This document shows, in pieces, positions 10,490 through 21,930 of a DNA stretch of 64,000 nucleotides. Each line of letters starts with the position of its first letter. Position 1 is the first letter of the stretch. The stretch lies in the NCBI RefSeq assembly GCF_030272615.1, contig NC_081406.1:247807218-247871217 (forward strand), in the 5' to 3' direction. The notes beneath the pieces are model-generated. The model had not been told where the DNA came from. It ran no database searches and saw nothing but the letters and a program-made list of their open reading frames with translations. Origin of the DNA: Cryptomeria japonica. Taxonomy: Eukaryota; Streptophyta; Pinopsida; Cupressales; Cupressaceae. A program made the position numbers and the translations under genes.

Positions 10490-13400
10490 GTCCTTGGTAA
10501 GGTTTGTAGAGTGGTGATAGACTCAGGGTCTACTGACAACATTATGTCAGAGGAAGTAGTAAGTAAACTGAAGTTGAAAATAATTACACATAGTAATCCA
10601 TATAGGGTAACTTGGCTCAAGAAGGAGCAGCATATGGTAGTGAATGAACAAACATGGGTTGAGTTCAACATAGGTAGTTATAAGGATAAAGTCTTGTGTG
10701 ACTTCCTACCTATGGATGCTTGCCATCTACTTGTGGGTAGACCATGGCAGTTTGACAGAAAGGCCATTCACAATGGAGAGGAGAACTCTTATTCTTTTCA
10801 AAAGGATGGAGTTACATTCCACATTCAGACCCTAATTGAAGAAGGAGAGAGCAGAAAAATTAAAGGCCCAAATGTGTCATTAGTGAGTGAAAAAGAGTTC
10901 ATTAACACTCTCAAGGAAGAAGGAGTGGGATTTTTTCTTATAGTGAAACCAAAGGAAGCAAAGCAAGAAAAAAAGGTTCCAATACCTCATGAAGTGCAGT
11001 AGGTACCAAACCAGTTCAAAGAAATTATAAGTGATGGAGCACCAATAACCCTACCCCCTGTTAGAGCCATCAACCATCAGATTGATTTTATTCTTGGAGC
11101 ATCATTAACCAACAAAGAAGCCTATAAGATGACTCCCAAATAGAACAAGGAAGTGGCTAGACAACTCCAAGAATTGTTGGACCAGGGATTGATAAAGAAG
11201 AGTATAAGTGCTTGTGTCGTACCTTCAGTGTTAGCACCCAAGAAAGGAGGAACATGGAGGCTATGCATAGATTCAAGAGCCATAAATAGAATCACTATCA
11301 GGTACATATTTCCTATCCCAAGAATTGAAGACTTGATGGATTGCTTGGAAGGTGTGAAGTATTTCACTAAGATTGATCTCAACAGTGGATACCACCAGAT
11401 TAGAATAAAAGAAGGTGATGAATGGAAAACAACCTTCAAAATAATTGAAGGACTTTATGAGTGGCTTGTTATGTCATTTGGTCTTAGTAATTCTCCCAGT
11501 ACATTCATGAGATTCGTGAATGAAGTGCTTAAAGATTTTATTGGTAAATTTGTTGTTGTATACTTAGATGAAATCTTGATTTTTAGTAGAATTAAAGAGG
11601 AACATCTAGAGCATCTTAGTATTGTATTGCAAAAATTGTATGATGAGAAACTAACAATAAACTTGGAGGAGTGTGAGTTTATGAAGTAGGAACTTGTCTA
11701 TCTCGGATTTGTAGTTTCAGAAGGAGATTTCAAGATGGACACATCAAAGGTGGAAGCCATCACAAAATGGCCAACACCATAGACAACAAGTGTAGTAATA
11801 ATTTTTCATGGTTTGGCATAGTTCTACAGGAAGTTTATCAGAGGGTTCAATGAGATTTGTGCACCCATGCTGGATACCATCAAAGGAGGAGTTAAGACTA
11901 AGTTTTATTGGACCAATGCAACTAACAAAGGGTTTGAACTTTTGAAACAAAAGGTAGCTACACAACTAGTACTCGTTCTTCCTAATTTTGATAAGTTGTT
12001 CACAATTGAATGTGATGCAAGTAATATAGCAGTTGGTGTTGTTTTAAGTCAAGAGAACAAACCCATAGCTTTCTTTAGTGAGAAGCTCAATGATGCCAAG
12101 AAGAAGTACTCATCCTATGATCTTGAGCTGTATGCTCTTGTCCAAGCTCTTAGGAAGTGGAGGCACTACTTGTTACCTAAAGAGTTTGTTGTTTATACAG
12201 ATAATGAGGCTTTGAGTTTTCTAAATTCACAAGATAAGTTGAGTCATAGGCATGTTAAATGGGTTGAGTATTTGTAGTCATATACATTTTCTATTAAGCA
12301 TAAGAAAGGACAGTGTAATAAAGTAGCAGATGCTTTGAGTAGAAGGCTACTATTAGTGCAAGAAGTACAGATTCAGAGTATTGGAGTTGATTACTTCAAA
12401 GATTTTTACCCCAATGATGAAGATTTTGCAGCCATTTACAAGGTTTGTCAAGAATTTCAGAATCACTTTCATAGTGAATATGCTGACTTTACTTTGCAAA
12501 ATGGTTTGTTGTTTAAAGGTGGATAGTTATGTGTTCCCAAAGGATGGATGAGGGAAAATCTAATCCAAGAAAAGCACAATGGATGTTTGAGTGGTCATTT
12601 TGGCCTTAATAAGACATTGGAACCTGTTCAATGGTTTTACTATTGGCCTATAATGCAAAGGGATATCAGAAAGTATGTTGAGCAATGTATGGTTTGTCAG
12701 ACAACTAAAGGTATAGCTACTAATATTGGACTTTATCAGCCATTACCTATTCATACCAGGCCATGGGAATGTGTCAGTATGGATTTTGTGGTTGGATTAC
12801 CTAAAATGAAGCTTGGTTGTGATAGCATTTTTGTTGTTGTTGACAGATACAATAAGATGGCACATTTTTTTCCTTGCAAAACTACTCATGATGCTAGTCA
12901 CATTGCACACTTGTTTTTCAAAGAGGTTATAAGATTCCATGGATTGCCGGTTAGTATTGTTTCTGATAGAGATGTCAAATTCCTTGGACATTTTTGGAAA
13001 ACTCTTTGGAAAAGACTAGGAACTAATTTGTCTTTTGGTTCAACATATCATCCCCAAACAGATGGTCAAACAGAGGTGGTAAATGGGACACTTGGAAACC
13101 TTTTAAGGTGTTTGACGAAGGAATATGGACAAAGTTGGGATCGGGTTCTTCACCAGGCGGAGTTTGCCTACAATGACAGTGTCAACAGGTCAACTAGGAA
13201 GAGTCCTTTTGAGATAGTATATGGTATGCACCCACGAGATGTTATGGAATTACGGGATCTTGGTGATCTGACGTACAAAAGTGGTCAAGATGATGATGTT
13301 GCTCAATCTATGAAGGAGGTTCATGACCAGGTCAGACGATCTCTCCAAGATTCTTCACAAAAAGTTAAAGCTAGCGTTGATGCCACACAAAGAGATGTGT

Positions 13401-13858
13401 GATTTTCTATTGGAGATTTAGTGATGGTACATTTAAACAAGAATCGGCTTCAGAGAGGGATTCCCAGCAAACTACAAATTAGGAGACTAGGCTTGTGTAA
13501 AATTTTAGCCAAGTATGGCTCTAATTCCTATAAGATAGATTTGCCATCTAATATTGCTTTGTCTCCTATTTTCAAGGTTGCAGATTTGGTTGCCTGCAAG
13601 GGGAAACTTCCCAAGGAGGATGCGCAGGTTTCAGATGTTCAGTAGGCACTTGTCGATCTACCCTTACCTTCATCTACCATGCCTCAAGATGAGAAAGTGT
13701 TGGATTCCCTCATTTTCAAGAAGACTACACACCAAGTCTACATGGAACATTTGGTCAAATGGATGAATAAACCTGATTGTGAAGCAACCTGGGTCCCTGA
13801 ATCCAACTTTGTCAAGTCAAGAATTGATCTCTCCCTACTGTCGCGCACAATCACTTGA
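10490..13858 (+). pseudogene. pol: pol of the Ty3 chromovirus: PR-RT-RH-IN-chromodomain (broken)
   Basis: Aspartic protease motif DSG lies at 10520-10528. RT covers about 11153-11690 with [19 protein letters not shown] and [10 protein letters not shown]. Its catalytic box reads YLDE at 11561-11572 where the family has YLDD, which should abolish polymerisation. RNase H runs from 11990 to 12345 (ECDAS, DLELYAL, YTDNEAL, VADALSRR). Integrase (12548-13400) has the HHCC zinc region and the D, D, E residues in SMDF, VSDRD and GQTEVVN. A chromodomain-like segment (VYMEHLVKWMNKPDCEATW) lies at 13700-13800. In-frame stops are at 11000, 11141, 11687, 11780, 11819, 12275, 12524, 13400 and 13643. All but one are TAG. 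The frame ends with TGA at 13856, just before the PPT. Confidence 0.93.
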
Positions 13859-13866
13859 CTTCTTTA

Positions 13867-13880
13867 TTTTTGGGGGAGTA
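13867..13880 (+). other. Polypurine tract of the Ty3 element
   Basis: The stretch TTTTTGGGGGAGTA immediately precedes the TG that opens the 3' LTR. Its position and composition fit the plus-strand primer. Confidence 0.8.
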
Positions 13881-15375
13881 TGGTGCAAGATCACTTAAGG
13901 GTTGAAATGCCCTTAACCAATTTTTCAATGTACATACTATGGATTGTCTTTGAGTCATTTTTTATTGCAGTTTTTGAAATTTTGCCTATCGGCAAGACCT
14001 ACCCCAATCTACAAGACTTATCCTAAAGTGGTCGCCAGAGTTCAGAATGAGTTATCAGGTATCAGAAGGAGCGGGTTTATGCTACCTCAATGAGTTAGCA
14101 TGCAGAGTGGAGCGCCTCAGAGATAGTCACCGGGTATCGGATGAAGTATTTTTATGCTACCCCGATGACCCGATGGGAAGGGATAGGTGCGGACTGGGTG
14201 GTATCGGTTATCGGTAGGCAAGGTTCTCACCTACATTGAAACCCGATAGAAAGTGTACAACCGGAGGAGGTTCATAGGCCATCGACATGAATGCTTCCAT
14301 GTTATGCCGAGGCCCAATAGGAAATGCAGAGCGCGATAAGTCGTCATCGACCATCAAAAAACAAAAGTTGATGTTATGTCGAAGCCTGATAGGAAGTGCG
14401 GAGCGCGACAAGTCGCCATCGACCATTGGGAACTAGGATTTGATGTTATCCCGAAGGCCAATGGATAGAGAGCCAACAAAGGAGCCAGTTATCGGTGTAG
14501 GTATGTTTTGGTTATCCCGATCAACTGATGGAAAGGTGCAGATTTTTGCAAGTCGTTAACGGGCATCGGAAGCCAAGTTGTGAGGCTACGCCGATGACCT
14601 GATATGGAACTGTTTTCCTTTTGTTTTGTAACTGTTTGTGTTTCCACGATGGATGAATGAGCTATAAGAGTCTGCAAAGATGAATTGTAAGGGGTTGTTC
14701 AATCATTTTGGAAAAACAAAAGAAATACATACACGTCTATTTCTTGTCCCGATCGCTGAATACTGTTTTGTTTTGTTTTGCTAAATTTTTCATTACAGTT
14801 CTATAGCTAGAGTTCCATTTTTATTGTTCATTCTTTGTTTGAATCCACATTGTAAATATGGCTTTGTCTTGAAACTCCATCGTGGGATCCACACGACCAT
14901 TGGAGTGCTTTAGGAAGACCCAAAAATGTACAGTATGAGTAAAATAGCAGTAGGAGGAAACTAGGAAATGGCAATCACCATTTCTGCATACTGAGCATAG
15001 GCAAGCTTTGAAGTAGTCCGACTAGGTTTCAGTAATGAATGAAGATAACTTGCAAGGAAGGAATCTGCTGAGAACTGGAAGAAGTTCTAGAAGGCTACAA
15101 GCCTGAAACCATGACATTTTGAATCCAATAGAGAAAAGTTTGCTAAACCAAACAAGATGGATGGTGTTGCAATGAGGGAACATGTTTGTGTGTACTGCAT
15201 CCCTGCAAGGTTTTAGTGAGCAAGCTTACGTGGTGAGCTTGAGAAAAGTGAGATAAGCAAACAAAAAATAGGGAAGCCTTGATAAGTCTGGTGAGGTAGA
15301 TGTGAACCCGGTAAGGGATAGAAACAAAACATTAAAGAAGCCTAATTGATGGTAAGCTAGGTAGCCTCCCTATTA
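13881..15375 (+). repeat. 3' LTR of the Ty3 chromovirus
   Basis: Starts TGGTGCAAGA and ends CCCTATTA, followed by the target duplication gtttg. It aligns along its length with 7673-9185, with scattered substitutions and small indels, and shares the 72-bp internal units. Confidence 0.95.
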
Positions 15376-15380
15376 GTTTG

Positions 15381-16539
15381 GCTTAAGATTGACAACTAGG
15401 ACTTACACTTTTGAGTTTCTTTATCCTTATTTTATTGATTTTCATTACTATGTTTGTCTTATTATCAATGACATGCACAAGAAGTTTTCCATCTAATAAC
15501 TCATTTATCTTTTGACAAAACATGTAGCTTAATCAAATTTTAGAGAGAGGGCATTTAGTACACTTTCTTGATTCCAAAATTTACTTTTGCATAAAGAATT
15601 TATGTAGATTCTATGAATTTCAATGCATAGCTTAGTTCCAAAGACATCCCAAAAACTTAAGTTGAATAGGAGGCATACAAGTCTTGAGCTAGGGGCCCAT
15701 AGATCATAGTTTATTTTATTTCTTATATTTCCTTTTAGATTTTCTTTATTTGTTGTTTTTCTGATTTCAACACCATCAAGTATCATTTCTAATGTGGTTT
15801 TGTAGGCTTAGAATAGAATCCTTCATTTCATCAAATTTTTGCAGAGATTCCTACAACTTTCCCATTATCCAAGCATTTTCTTAATTAATGCACTTTTCAA
15901 ATCCAAAATATCTTTGATCCTTTGATATAGAATAGCAACTTCAATCACTCTACTCTCTTTTGCTTAACATAGTTTATTTATTCTTGCATGTAACCTTCCA
16001 AAGTGTAATTAATTTTTTCAATTTATAACTACAAGCTTTAGATTTTTTTCTTCCATCATAGACCTCTACACTAGAAAATTTTATTGAAGCTCTAGATTAG
16101 AAACCTATGATTCCAAGCACCCTATTCTAGCCTTTTTGGGAATAAATTTGATTCTCGAATTGTCCATAAAATGTGTAGTGGTAAAGTGTTCCCCAATGTT
16201 GTCCTCCTTCAAAATTTCAACCTGAAAAAAGGTGTAATTTATGTAATAATACAATTTCCTCTCTCTTTTGAGCATCTACATCTTTCAAGCTCATACTTTA
16301 ATTGAGAATTAAATTAACCATCTTCAAGGCAATTAAAGAGAAATCTAAGGTAAATAATATAAGAAATCAAGTTAGTAATCTTGATCAAGTATTGTGTTCC
16401 TCCATGAATGGAGGTATGTATTAACACCTATCAAGAAACTTCAAGCTTTATGTGAAGCTTCATGGCAAGGGGTTTTACATAAATGTATCATTTGTCAAAT
16501 CAACCTTTTCCTTAAGGTTTGTAGTCTCTACCCTACTAG

Positions 16540-16545
<6 letters not shown>
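15381..16545. other. AT-rich flank, no gene seen
   Basis: Right-hand flank of the Ty3 insertion. No coding motif or partnered repeat was recognised. Confidence 0.55.

Positions 16546-16593
<48 letters not shown>
16546..16593 (+). repeat. (TC)24 microsatellite
   Basis: An uninterrupted TC dinucleotide run of 48 bases. It creates an artificial Leu-Ser repeat in one frame. Confidence 0.95.
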
Positions 16594-16597
<4 letters not shown>

Positions 16598-17176
16598 GTT
16601 GTAGTGGAGGTTAAATTCCTATTAAGGGTTTTATTTGGGAAAACTCCTTACAACACAAAATCTTTTCTATGCGTGGCTTATAGATCCACCAACCAAAATT
16701 TGCATGATTGCATTTAATAGATTGAGACTTATAGTTCTAGATTTTGAATAGATGAAAACTCATGGACTATGTTAATTAGAACACCTTCTTGATACTTTTT
16801 GGCTAAATTTCAGATGGAGTAATCTATAGAGAATCCTCATCCAAAATCTAAAGTTTTACTTGATAGAAGCGCCTCGAAGACTAGGACATCTAGAAAACTT
16901 ATCTAGCATTTTCAGGATAAAATTTTAGTGATAGGTTCCTTCAGTGTCTTATTTCTAGATTTGTACATTTGTGCTAGCTTTCTCATATGTTTTTGTTTGT
17001 TTATATTAAATATTATTAATTCATAGTATTCTATCTATTTCTTGCATCATTTCTTAATCTAGTCATATCTAATAAATAAAAAATAAAAAAGGGAACAATC
17101 ACTCATAGTGCTTAGCTCTCCAACAGTACTAAAGTTGAACCTAATTGGTTGTTCCCCAATGAAAAATATTGGATAT
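16594..17176. other. AT-rich intergenic DNA
   Basis: No gene or repeat partner recognised. Confidence 0.5.
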
Positions 17177-17303
17177 TGTTAGTGAATTTTAACAACTAGT
17201 TATGCCTTTGTGCTTAAGTTCACTTAGCTATGCTTATGGTTGCTTAAGTTCACTTAGATGTGCTTCTAGTTGCTTAAGTTTTCATAGTTGTGCTTCTAGT
17301 TTA
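17177..17303 (+). repeat. Truncated 5' LTR of the copia element
   Basis: Aligns with the start of the 3' LTR at 18674 (shared blocks ACTAGTTATG, CTTAAGTTCACTTA, GTGCTTCTAGTTGCTTAA). It carries one extra copy of a short internal unit, CTTAAGTTCACTTAG. Confidence 0.85.
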
Positions 17304-18480
17304 GAGGGCTTTGTGCATGACACTTCACTTGTTTCCAAGCTTCGACGTTCATTGTATGGTCTCAATTAGGCCCCTCGAGCTTGGTATGAGAGGATGGGCA
17401 TATTAATGCTATCTACTAATTTCTCACATTGAAATTTTGATCCTATAGCTTACACTCAGTGACAGGGGGGAGATATTTTGATATGGATCTTATATGTGGA
17501 TGATTTGATTCTTATAGATAGTTCTTCTTCCATGATTCAGAGTGTTCAGAGAGTATTGATGGATTGGTTCAACATGATAGATCTTGGTCTTCTGCATTAC
17601 TTCCTTGGTCTTTAGGTTATTCCATCTTCAAATAAGATTTTTGTTTGTCAGCACAAGTATGCTTGTGATGTGCTTGAAATATTCGGCATGATTGACTGCA
17701 AGCCTACTCCCACACCATTTCAGCTAGGCGTCGTGTTTTCTCCCAGATCTTCTACTCCTTTAGATATTCCTACATTATACAGGCACTTGGTTGGAAGTCT
17801 TTTATACTTGAGATACACTCATCCTCATATTTCCTTCACAATTGGTCTAGTCTCTCATTTTTGTCATTATCCACATGAGAGCCACTTGAAGGCTTCCAAA
17901 CATATCTTGAGGTATATTCAGAGCATATTGCATTTTGGAATTCATTATACATCATGAGACTCTAAAATTTTTGGCTTCACTAAATCAAATTGGGTTCATG
18001 ATGTTAATGATCGAAAGTCTACTTATGGTTTTGTATGAAATTTTTGTTTTGACCCCATTTTATTTTCTTGCAAGAAGCAATGTGTTATTGTATTATCATC
18101 TACCGAGGCTAAGTATCAAGCATGTATTCTTGCTAGCCAAGAGGCTTTATGGATTTGTCAGTTGTTGACATAATTTGGTTTTCATCTTGATGGTTTCACT
18201 ACTCTTTAGCGTGACAATCATAGTTCCATTCACATTTATTGCAACCTAATTTAGCATTAAAGGATTAAGCACATTGAGATCCACATGCACTTCATTTGAC
18301 AATTGATTCGGGATGTTCTTCGTATCTTGGATTACATATATACAAAGGAAAAAGTTTTAGACATCTTCACTAAGCCCTTGGTGTACCTATGCTACCTTTA
18401 TTTATGGTTAATGCTTGGAGTGAAGGAAGTTGTCCTTGTGGGTACTTTTGAGGCCTTGCTTCCATCTAATAATTCATGAT
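17304..18480 (+). pseudogene. copia pol fragment: C-terminal RT and RNase H
   Basis: One frame reads from the LTR junction through RT motifs (GFVHD, RRSLYGLN followed by a stop and APRAWYERM, then ILYVDDLILI with the catalytic YVDD intact at 17493-17504). It continues through DLGLLHYFLGL, TLYRHLVGSLLYL and SKHILRYI into copia RNase H (DRKSTYGFV, SSTEAKYQA, HIEIHMHFI, DIFTKPL). Stops interrupt it several times, including TAG between GLN and APRAW where the family normally has glutamine. Integrase and everything upstream are absent. Confidence 0.92.
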
Positions 18481-18673
18481 TTTTTCATGTATTATATCTC
18501 TCGCTTTTGGAGAGGAGTTTTCTCCAACATGTTTTTACTCCTTTTCTCAGTTTCAAGAGTCTTCTTTTCATTGTACATGGGTACCTAATCAACCCTTCAT
18601 TGTTGAGACCCATTTTTCATATTCATGCATTTGGAGGTTTTTTTACTTCACCCTGAGTTTAATTTAGTAGGGG

Positions 18674-19050
18674 TGTTAGAGCATTTTAAAAACTAGTTAT
18701 GAGTTTTTTCTTAAGTTCACTTATTTGTGCTTCTAGTTGCTTAAAATTCTCTTAGTTGTGCTTCTTCTTCAGCTAGAGTTGGTCTTTTTTTAGCCCCTCA
18801 TCTTGCACTTTAGTTCTCCTAAATTTAGTTTAGGGCATTCTTGTTCTCTCTATATAAGAACATCATTAGGCATTGTAATTTAATCTTGTAATATTTTCTT
18901 TTGAGGAATATCACATATTTTTCTTGCTACTCTCATTTGTGAAAGTTGTTCTAGTTTGTTGTTTGATCTTGCTAGCCTGTGTTGCAAACTTTTCTGTTGC
19001 AAAATTTAATAGAAATGGTTCCTAGTTTGCATCTCTAGGGTAGTGACAAC
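18674..19050 (+). repeat. 3' LTR of the copia element
   Basis: Begins TGTTAGAGCATTTT. A TATA-like CTATATAAG lies near 18850, consistent with an LTR promoter. The exact right end is unsure. Confidence 0.7.
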
Positions 19051-19060
19051 TCATTTCCAC

Positions 19061-19646
19061 AAGATCTCATTTAGCTATATTAATTTTTAAAACTCCAATA
19101 TGTTTGCATTGATTTTCCAACTAAGTATATCCTTATAAATATATTTTTTTTAATTTTTATTATTTTTATTATTTTGGTCAATTTATTCTTTAAGGGTACA
19201 CATTTGAGACTATTATTGTTTAATTATTTTATAATATATATTAACATGGACATATATATAGGTATTTGAATAGTGTATGGATGCATGCATGTGTGTGCAT
19301 TCACATATATGTGAATTTTAAATGTAAACTTAATTTAAATTAAAGTGTGGTACTTCACTAAAATTTATCTATTTATGATAAATAGTAAATATTTATATCA
19401 ATATTTATTTGTACTTTTTTAACATGGATATTGACTTACATATGTATATGTGAAATTTAACATTTTGATTAACATTTACAAGTAATTATTTCCTTAATTT
19501 TCTTCTCATTCTAAATGCACATAGTCTACATTACATTCCAATGGATCAAATACCTACATAGAGTTAATTTCTAATAGATCACATTTTATAACATGAACCT
19601 TCCTCCACCATAAAACCATCCACCTCAAGCACCATCACATTAAAAT
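19061..19646. other. AT-rich intergenic DNA
   Basis: No gene seen. Ends at the left copy of the ccctc target duplication (19647-19651). Confidence 0.55.
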
Positions 19647-19651
19647 CCCTC

Positions 19652-20086
19652 TGTGAGATTTTCCCAAGATCAAGAGGCAATGGAAAGCACAAATCAGAGA
19701 GACAAAATATATGATAGGAATAAACTATATTCTATCAAGATGCAAAATATGATCAACTGGATCATTACAAGATATAGATTGATTGCCCGTACAAACAATG
19801 TAGATGAGCCTCCTTATATAGGCAAGGCTAGGGATATGTGAGCACACAAACATGACATGTGGCTCAATAAAAAACAAGGGTAGGTAGGAAATAGGTGTGG
19901 TAGGTAGGAGAAACAATATAATATTCCACATGAGGTAGAATGTAACAACAAGATAGAATCAACACCATAAAAGGTGGAAATTCTTCTACACACACTATCC
20001 CAATGTGGCACAAACACCCAAGTGTCTCATACCCAAACTACTATGAAATGCATGTACCTAAGTAAACTTAAGTAAAGTGTAATAAT
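19652..20086 (-). repeat. Third LTR copy, lacking about 33 bp
   Basis: Matches the other two LTRs but stops at GTGTAATAAT, where they continue with atccatgatgaataattat. It also has its own small indels (for example, 20 bp missing after CACATGAGGT) and looks more diverged than the other two are from each other. Confidence 0.88.
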
Positions 20087-20554
20087 TGTGAGATTTTGCC
20101 AAGATCAAGAGGCAATGGAAAGCACAAATAAGAGAGAACAAAATAGATGATAGAAATAAATTGTATTCTATCAAGATGAAAAATATGATCAACTAGATCA
20201 TTAAGCATTCGTTACATACAATGAATATGAGCCTGCTTATATAGGCAAGGCTATATGGATATGTGAGCACACAAACATGACATGTGGCTTAATAAGAAAC
20301 AAGGGTAGGTAGGAAATAGGTGTGGGTAGGTAGGAGAAACAATATATTATTCCACATGAGGTGGATCACCCACTAAATGTGGAGTGTAACAACAAGATCA
20401 ACACCATAAAAGGTGGAAATTCTCCTACAAACACTATCCCAATGTGGCACAAACACCCAAGTGTCTCATACCCAAACTACTATGAAATGCATTTCCTAAG
20501 TAAACTTAAGTAAAGTGTAATAATATCCATGATGAATAATTATTTACACCAACA
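20087..20554 (-). repeat. 3' LTR, 468 bp
   Basis: On the plus strand it starts TGTGAGATTTTGCC and ends ACACCAACA. It is the same length as 22471-22938, with about 16 differences counted by eye. Confidence 0.92.
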
Positions 20555-20566
20555 CCCCCCCTTAAG
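20555..20566 (-). other. Polypurine tract
   Basis: The minus strand reads CTTAAGGGGGGG directly before the TGTTGG of the 3' LTR. Confidence 0.8.
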
Positions 20567-21367
20567 TGCAACTTAGGGGAATGCACTTAAGTCTACAATG
20601 CAACTAAGCAATGCAAGATGGGTCCTGGCTACTAGGCCATGTTAGGTACCCATGTACAAATGCAAATGCAATCTCCCATAAAGCGGGGAAAGAGAGAAAA
20701 ACCCAATGGGAAAAAACCCTCCCCCAAAAGAAAGATGATGAAAGCACATAATGCTCTCAATGATGAATGAGAAGAACAAAACTATGTCCCCCCATAAGAG
20801 AGAAGAAGAGACCATGAAGCCCCCCCTCAATGTCGAATCTCCTACAAAGATGGTCCAATGATGATGACCAAAAATACCTCCCCATAAGGAAGAAAGAGAG
20901 CCAATGTTTTACCAATAATGTCAAAGTGTGACAAAACCAGGTACCAAGTCGATGATGATGAATCACTCACTGCAACAAAATGAAGGTCAGGCATGGAGAC
21001 AACCTGCTGTGAGCATCATTTGGATACTCAGAAATAGCAGAAATACTGGTACAATCCAAGTCTCACAGGAGCCATGCACAAATGTGTACAATCTAAGTCT
21101 CAACTGAAGCCATGCACCAAGTCTCACAAGATATTCCTAATCTATGTATACAAGAGGATTACATCAAATATGTCAACAATGACAAGATACAAAGAGGTGT
21201 GGCACTTTATGATAGTGCGAGTACAACATTGCTCATGCAAGAGCATGCAACATGATAGTCCAAATCTGGAAACATGAAGATGATGCCACCAAGAAGCCCT
21301 GTAGAATACTGCAGAAAAAGATGCTTATGATTGGGATGTGGCCAAGAGATATAAAGGAGCAAATCAA

Positions 21368-21392
21368 CCCCCCCCCCCCCCCCCCCCCCCCC
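21368..21392 (+). repeat. Homopolymer run of 25 C
   Basis: Uninterrupted C tract, G-rich on the minus (sense) strand of the host element. Its length may vary or be a sequencing artefact. Confidence 0.9.
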
Positions 21393-21770
21393 TTGACTAC
21401 TAGTTGGAAGCACTACAAGATAGGTGTGAAGTGACAAGAAAAAAAGTGTTCCCAATTTGACTTATTAAATGATGTTTGTGTTTTTAAAAGATTTTAAAAA
21501 TCTAAATAAAAACAATTATTATGCCCATGCAAAAAAACTTCATTAAAAAATAAATAAAAAAAATGCAAAAAAGGCGATAGTCATTATTTTTTCAAAAAAA
21601 TGAAATGAAAAAAAACTTTAATAACAATTTATTAAAGACAAAAAAAAACTTCATACAATTTTTGTTTTTATTATTATTAAAAACAATTATTTAAAAAAAA
21701 TAAGAAAAAAGGAATTTCTTTTTTTTTATTTATTAAAAAAAATTAAAAATCAAAAAAACAAAATTATTAC

Positions 21771-21930
21771 CCCCCCACATGGGGGGGGGGGGGGCACAGG
21801 GTGCTGCGGGACCACCGCAGGTACACTGCAGGGCCGTAAGTACCCTACAGTTACCCATAGTGCCTGCGGGGCCGCAGGTGGCCTGCAATACCCACAAGTA
21901 CACTTGCGGGGCCGCAGGTGGCCTACGGGC
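21771..21930 (-). repeat. GC-rich palindromic block
   Basis: Opens with a C6 and G14 pair around ACAT, then holds imperfect repeats built on CTGCGGGGCCGCAGGTGGCC and shorter relatives. The core CTGCGG and CCGCAG are inverted. It is strongly GC-rich against an AT-rich background. Confidence 0.75.

Larger units (their letters stand above)
7673..15375 (+). mobile_element. Ty3/gypsy chromovirus-type LTR retrotransposon, complete but inactive
   Basis: Both LTRs, PBS, gag, the pol domains in PR-RT-RH-IN order, a chromodomain-like tail, PPT and a perfect 5-bp target duplication (gtttg at 7668-7672 and 15376-15380) are present, giving a 7.7 kb insertion. IN downstream of RT/RH defines Ty3/gypsy, and the C-terminal chromodomain-like segment points to the chromovirus branch. 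The reading frames are broken by about a dozen stops and at least one frameshift, so the copy cannot encode its own proteins. The last 185 positions of the two LTRs differ at 13 sites by eye (about 7%), indicating an old insertion. The 3' LTR ends in TA where the 5' LTR ends in CA. Confidence 0.95.
17177..19060 (+). mobile_element. Internally deleted Ty1/copia element
   Basis: A 5' LTR stub opening TGTTAGTGAATTTT at 17177 runs for about 130 bp and then joins straight into the middle of a copia reverse transcriptase at about 17304. The 3' LTR opens TGTTAGAGCATTTT at 18674 after a purine stretch (AGTAGGGG). PBS, gag, protease, integrase and most of the LTR are missing on the left. The right end is uncertain: candidates are the CA near 19031 or 19045, and I could not find a matching target duplication. 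The left flank is gatat. Confidence 0.85.

Noticed and set aside
19031-19060. Target duplication for the 17.2 kb copia element
   Set aside because: The left flank gatat has no exact match near any plausible right LTR end.
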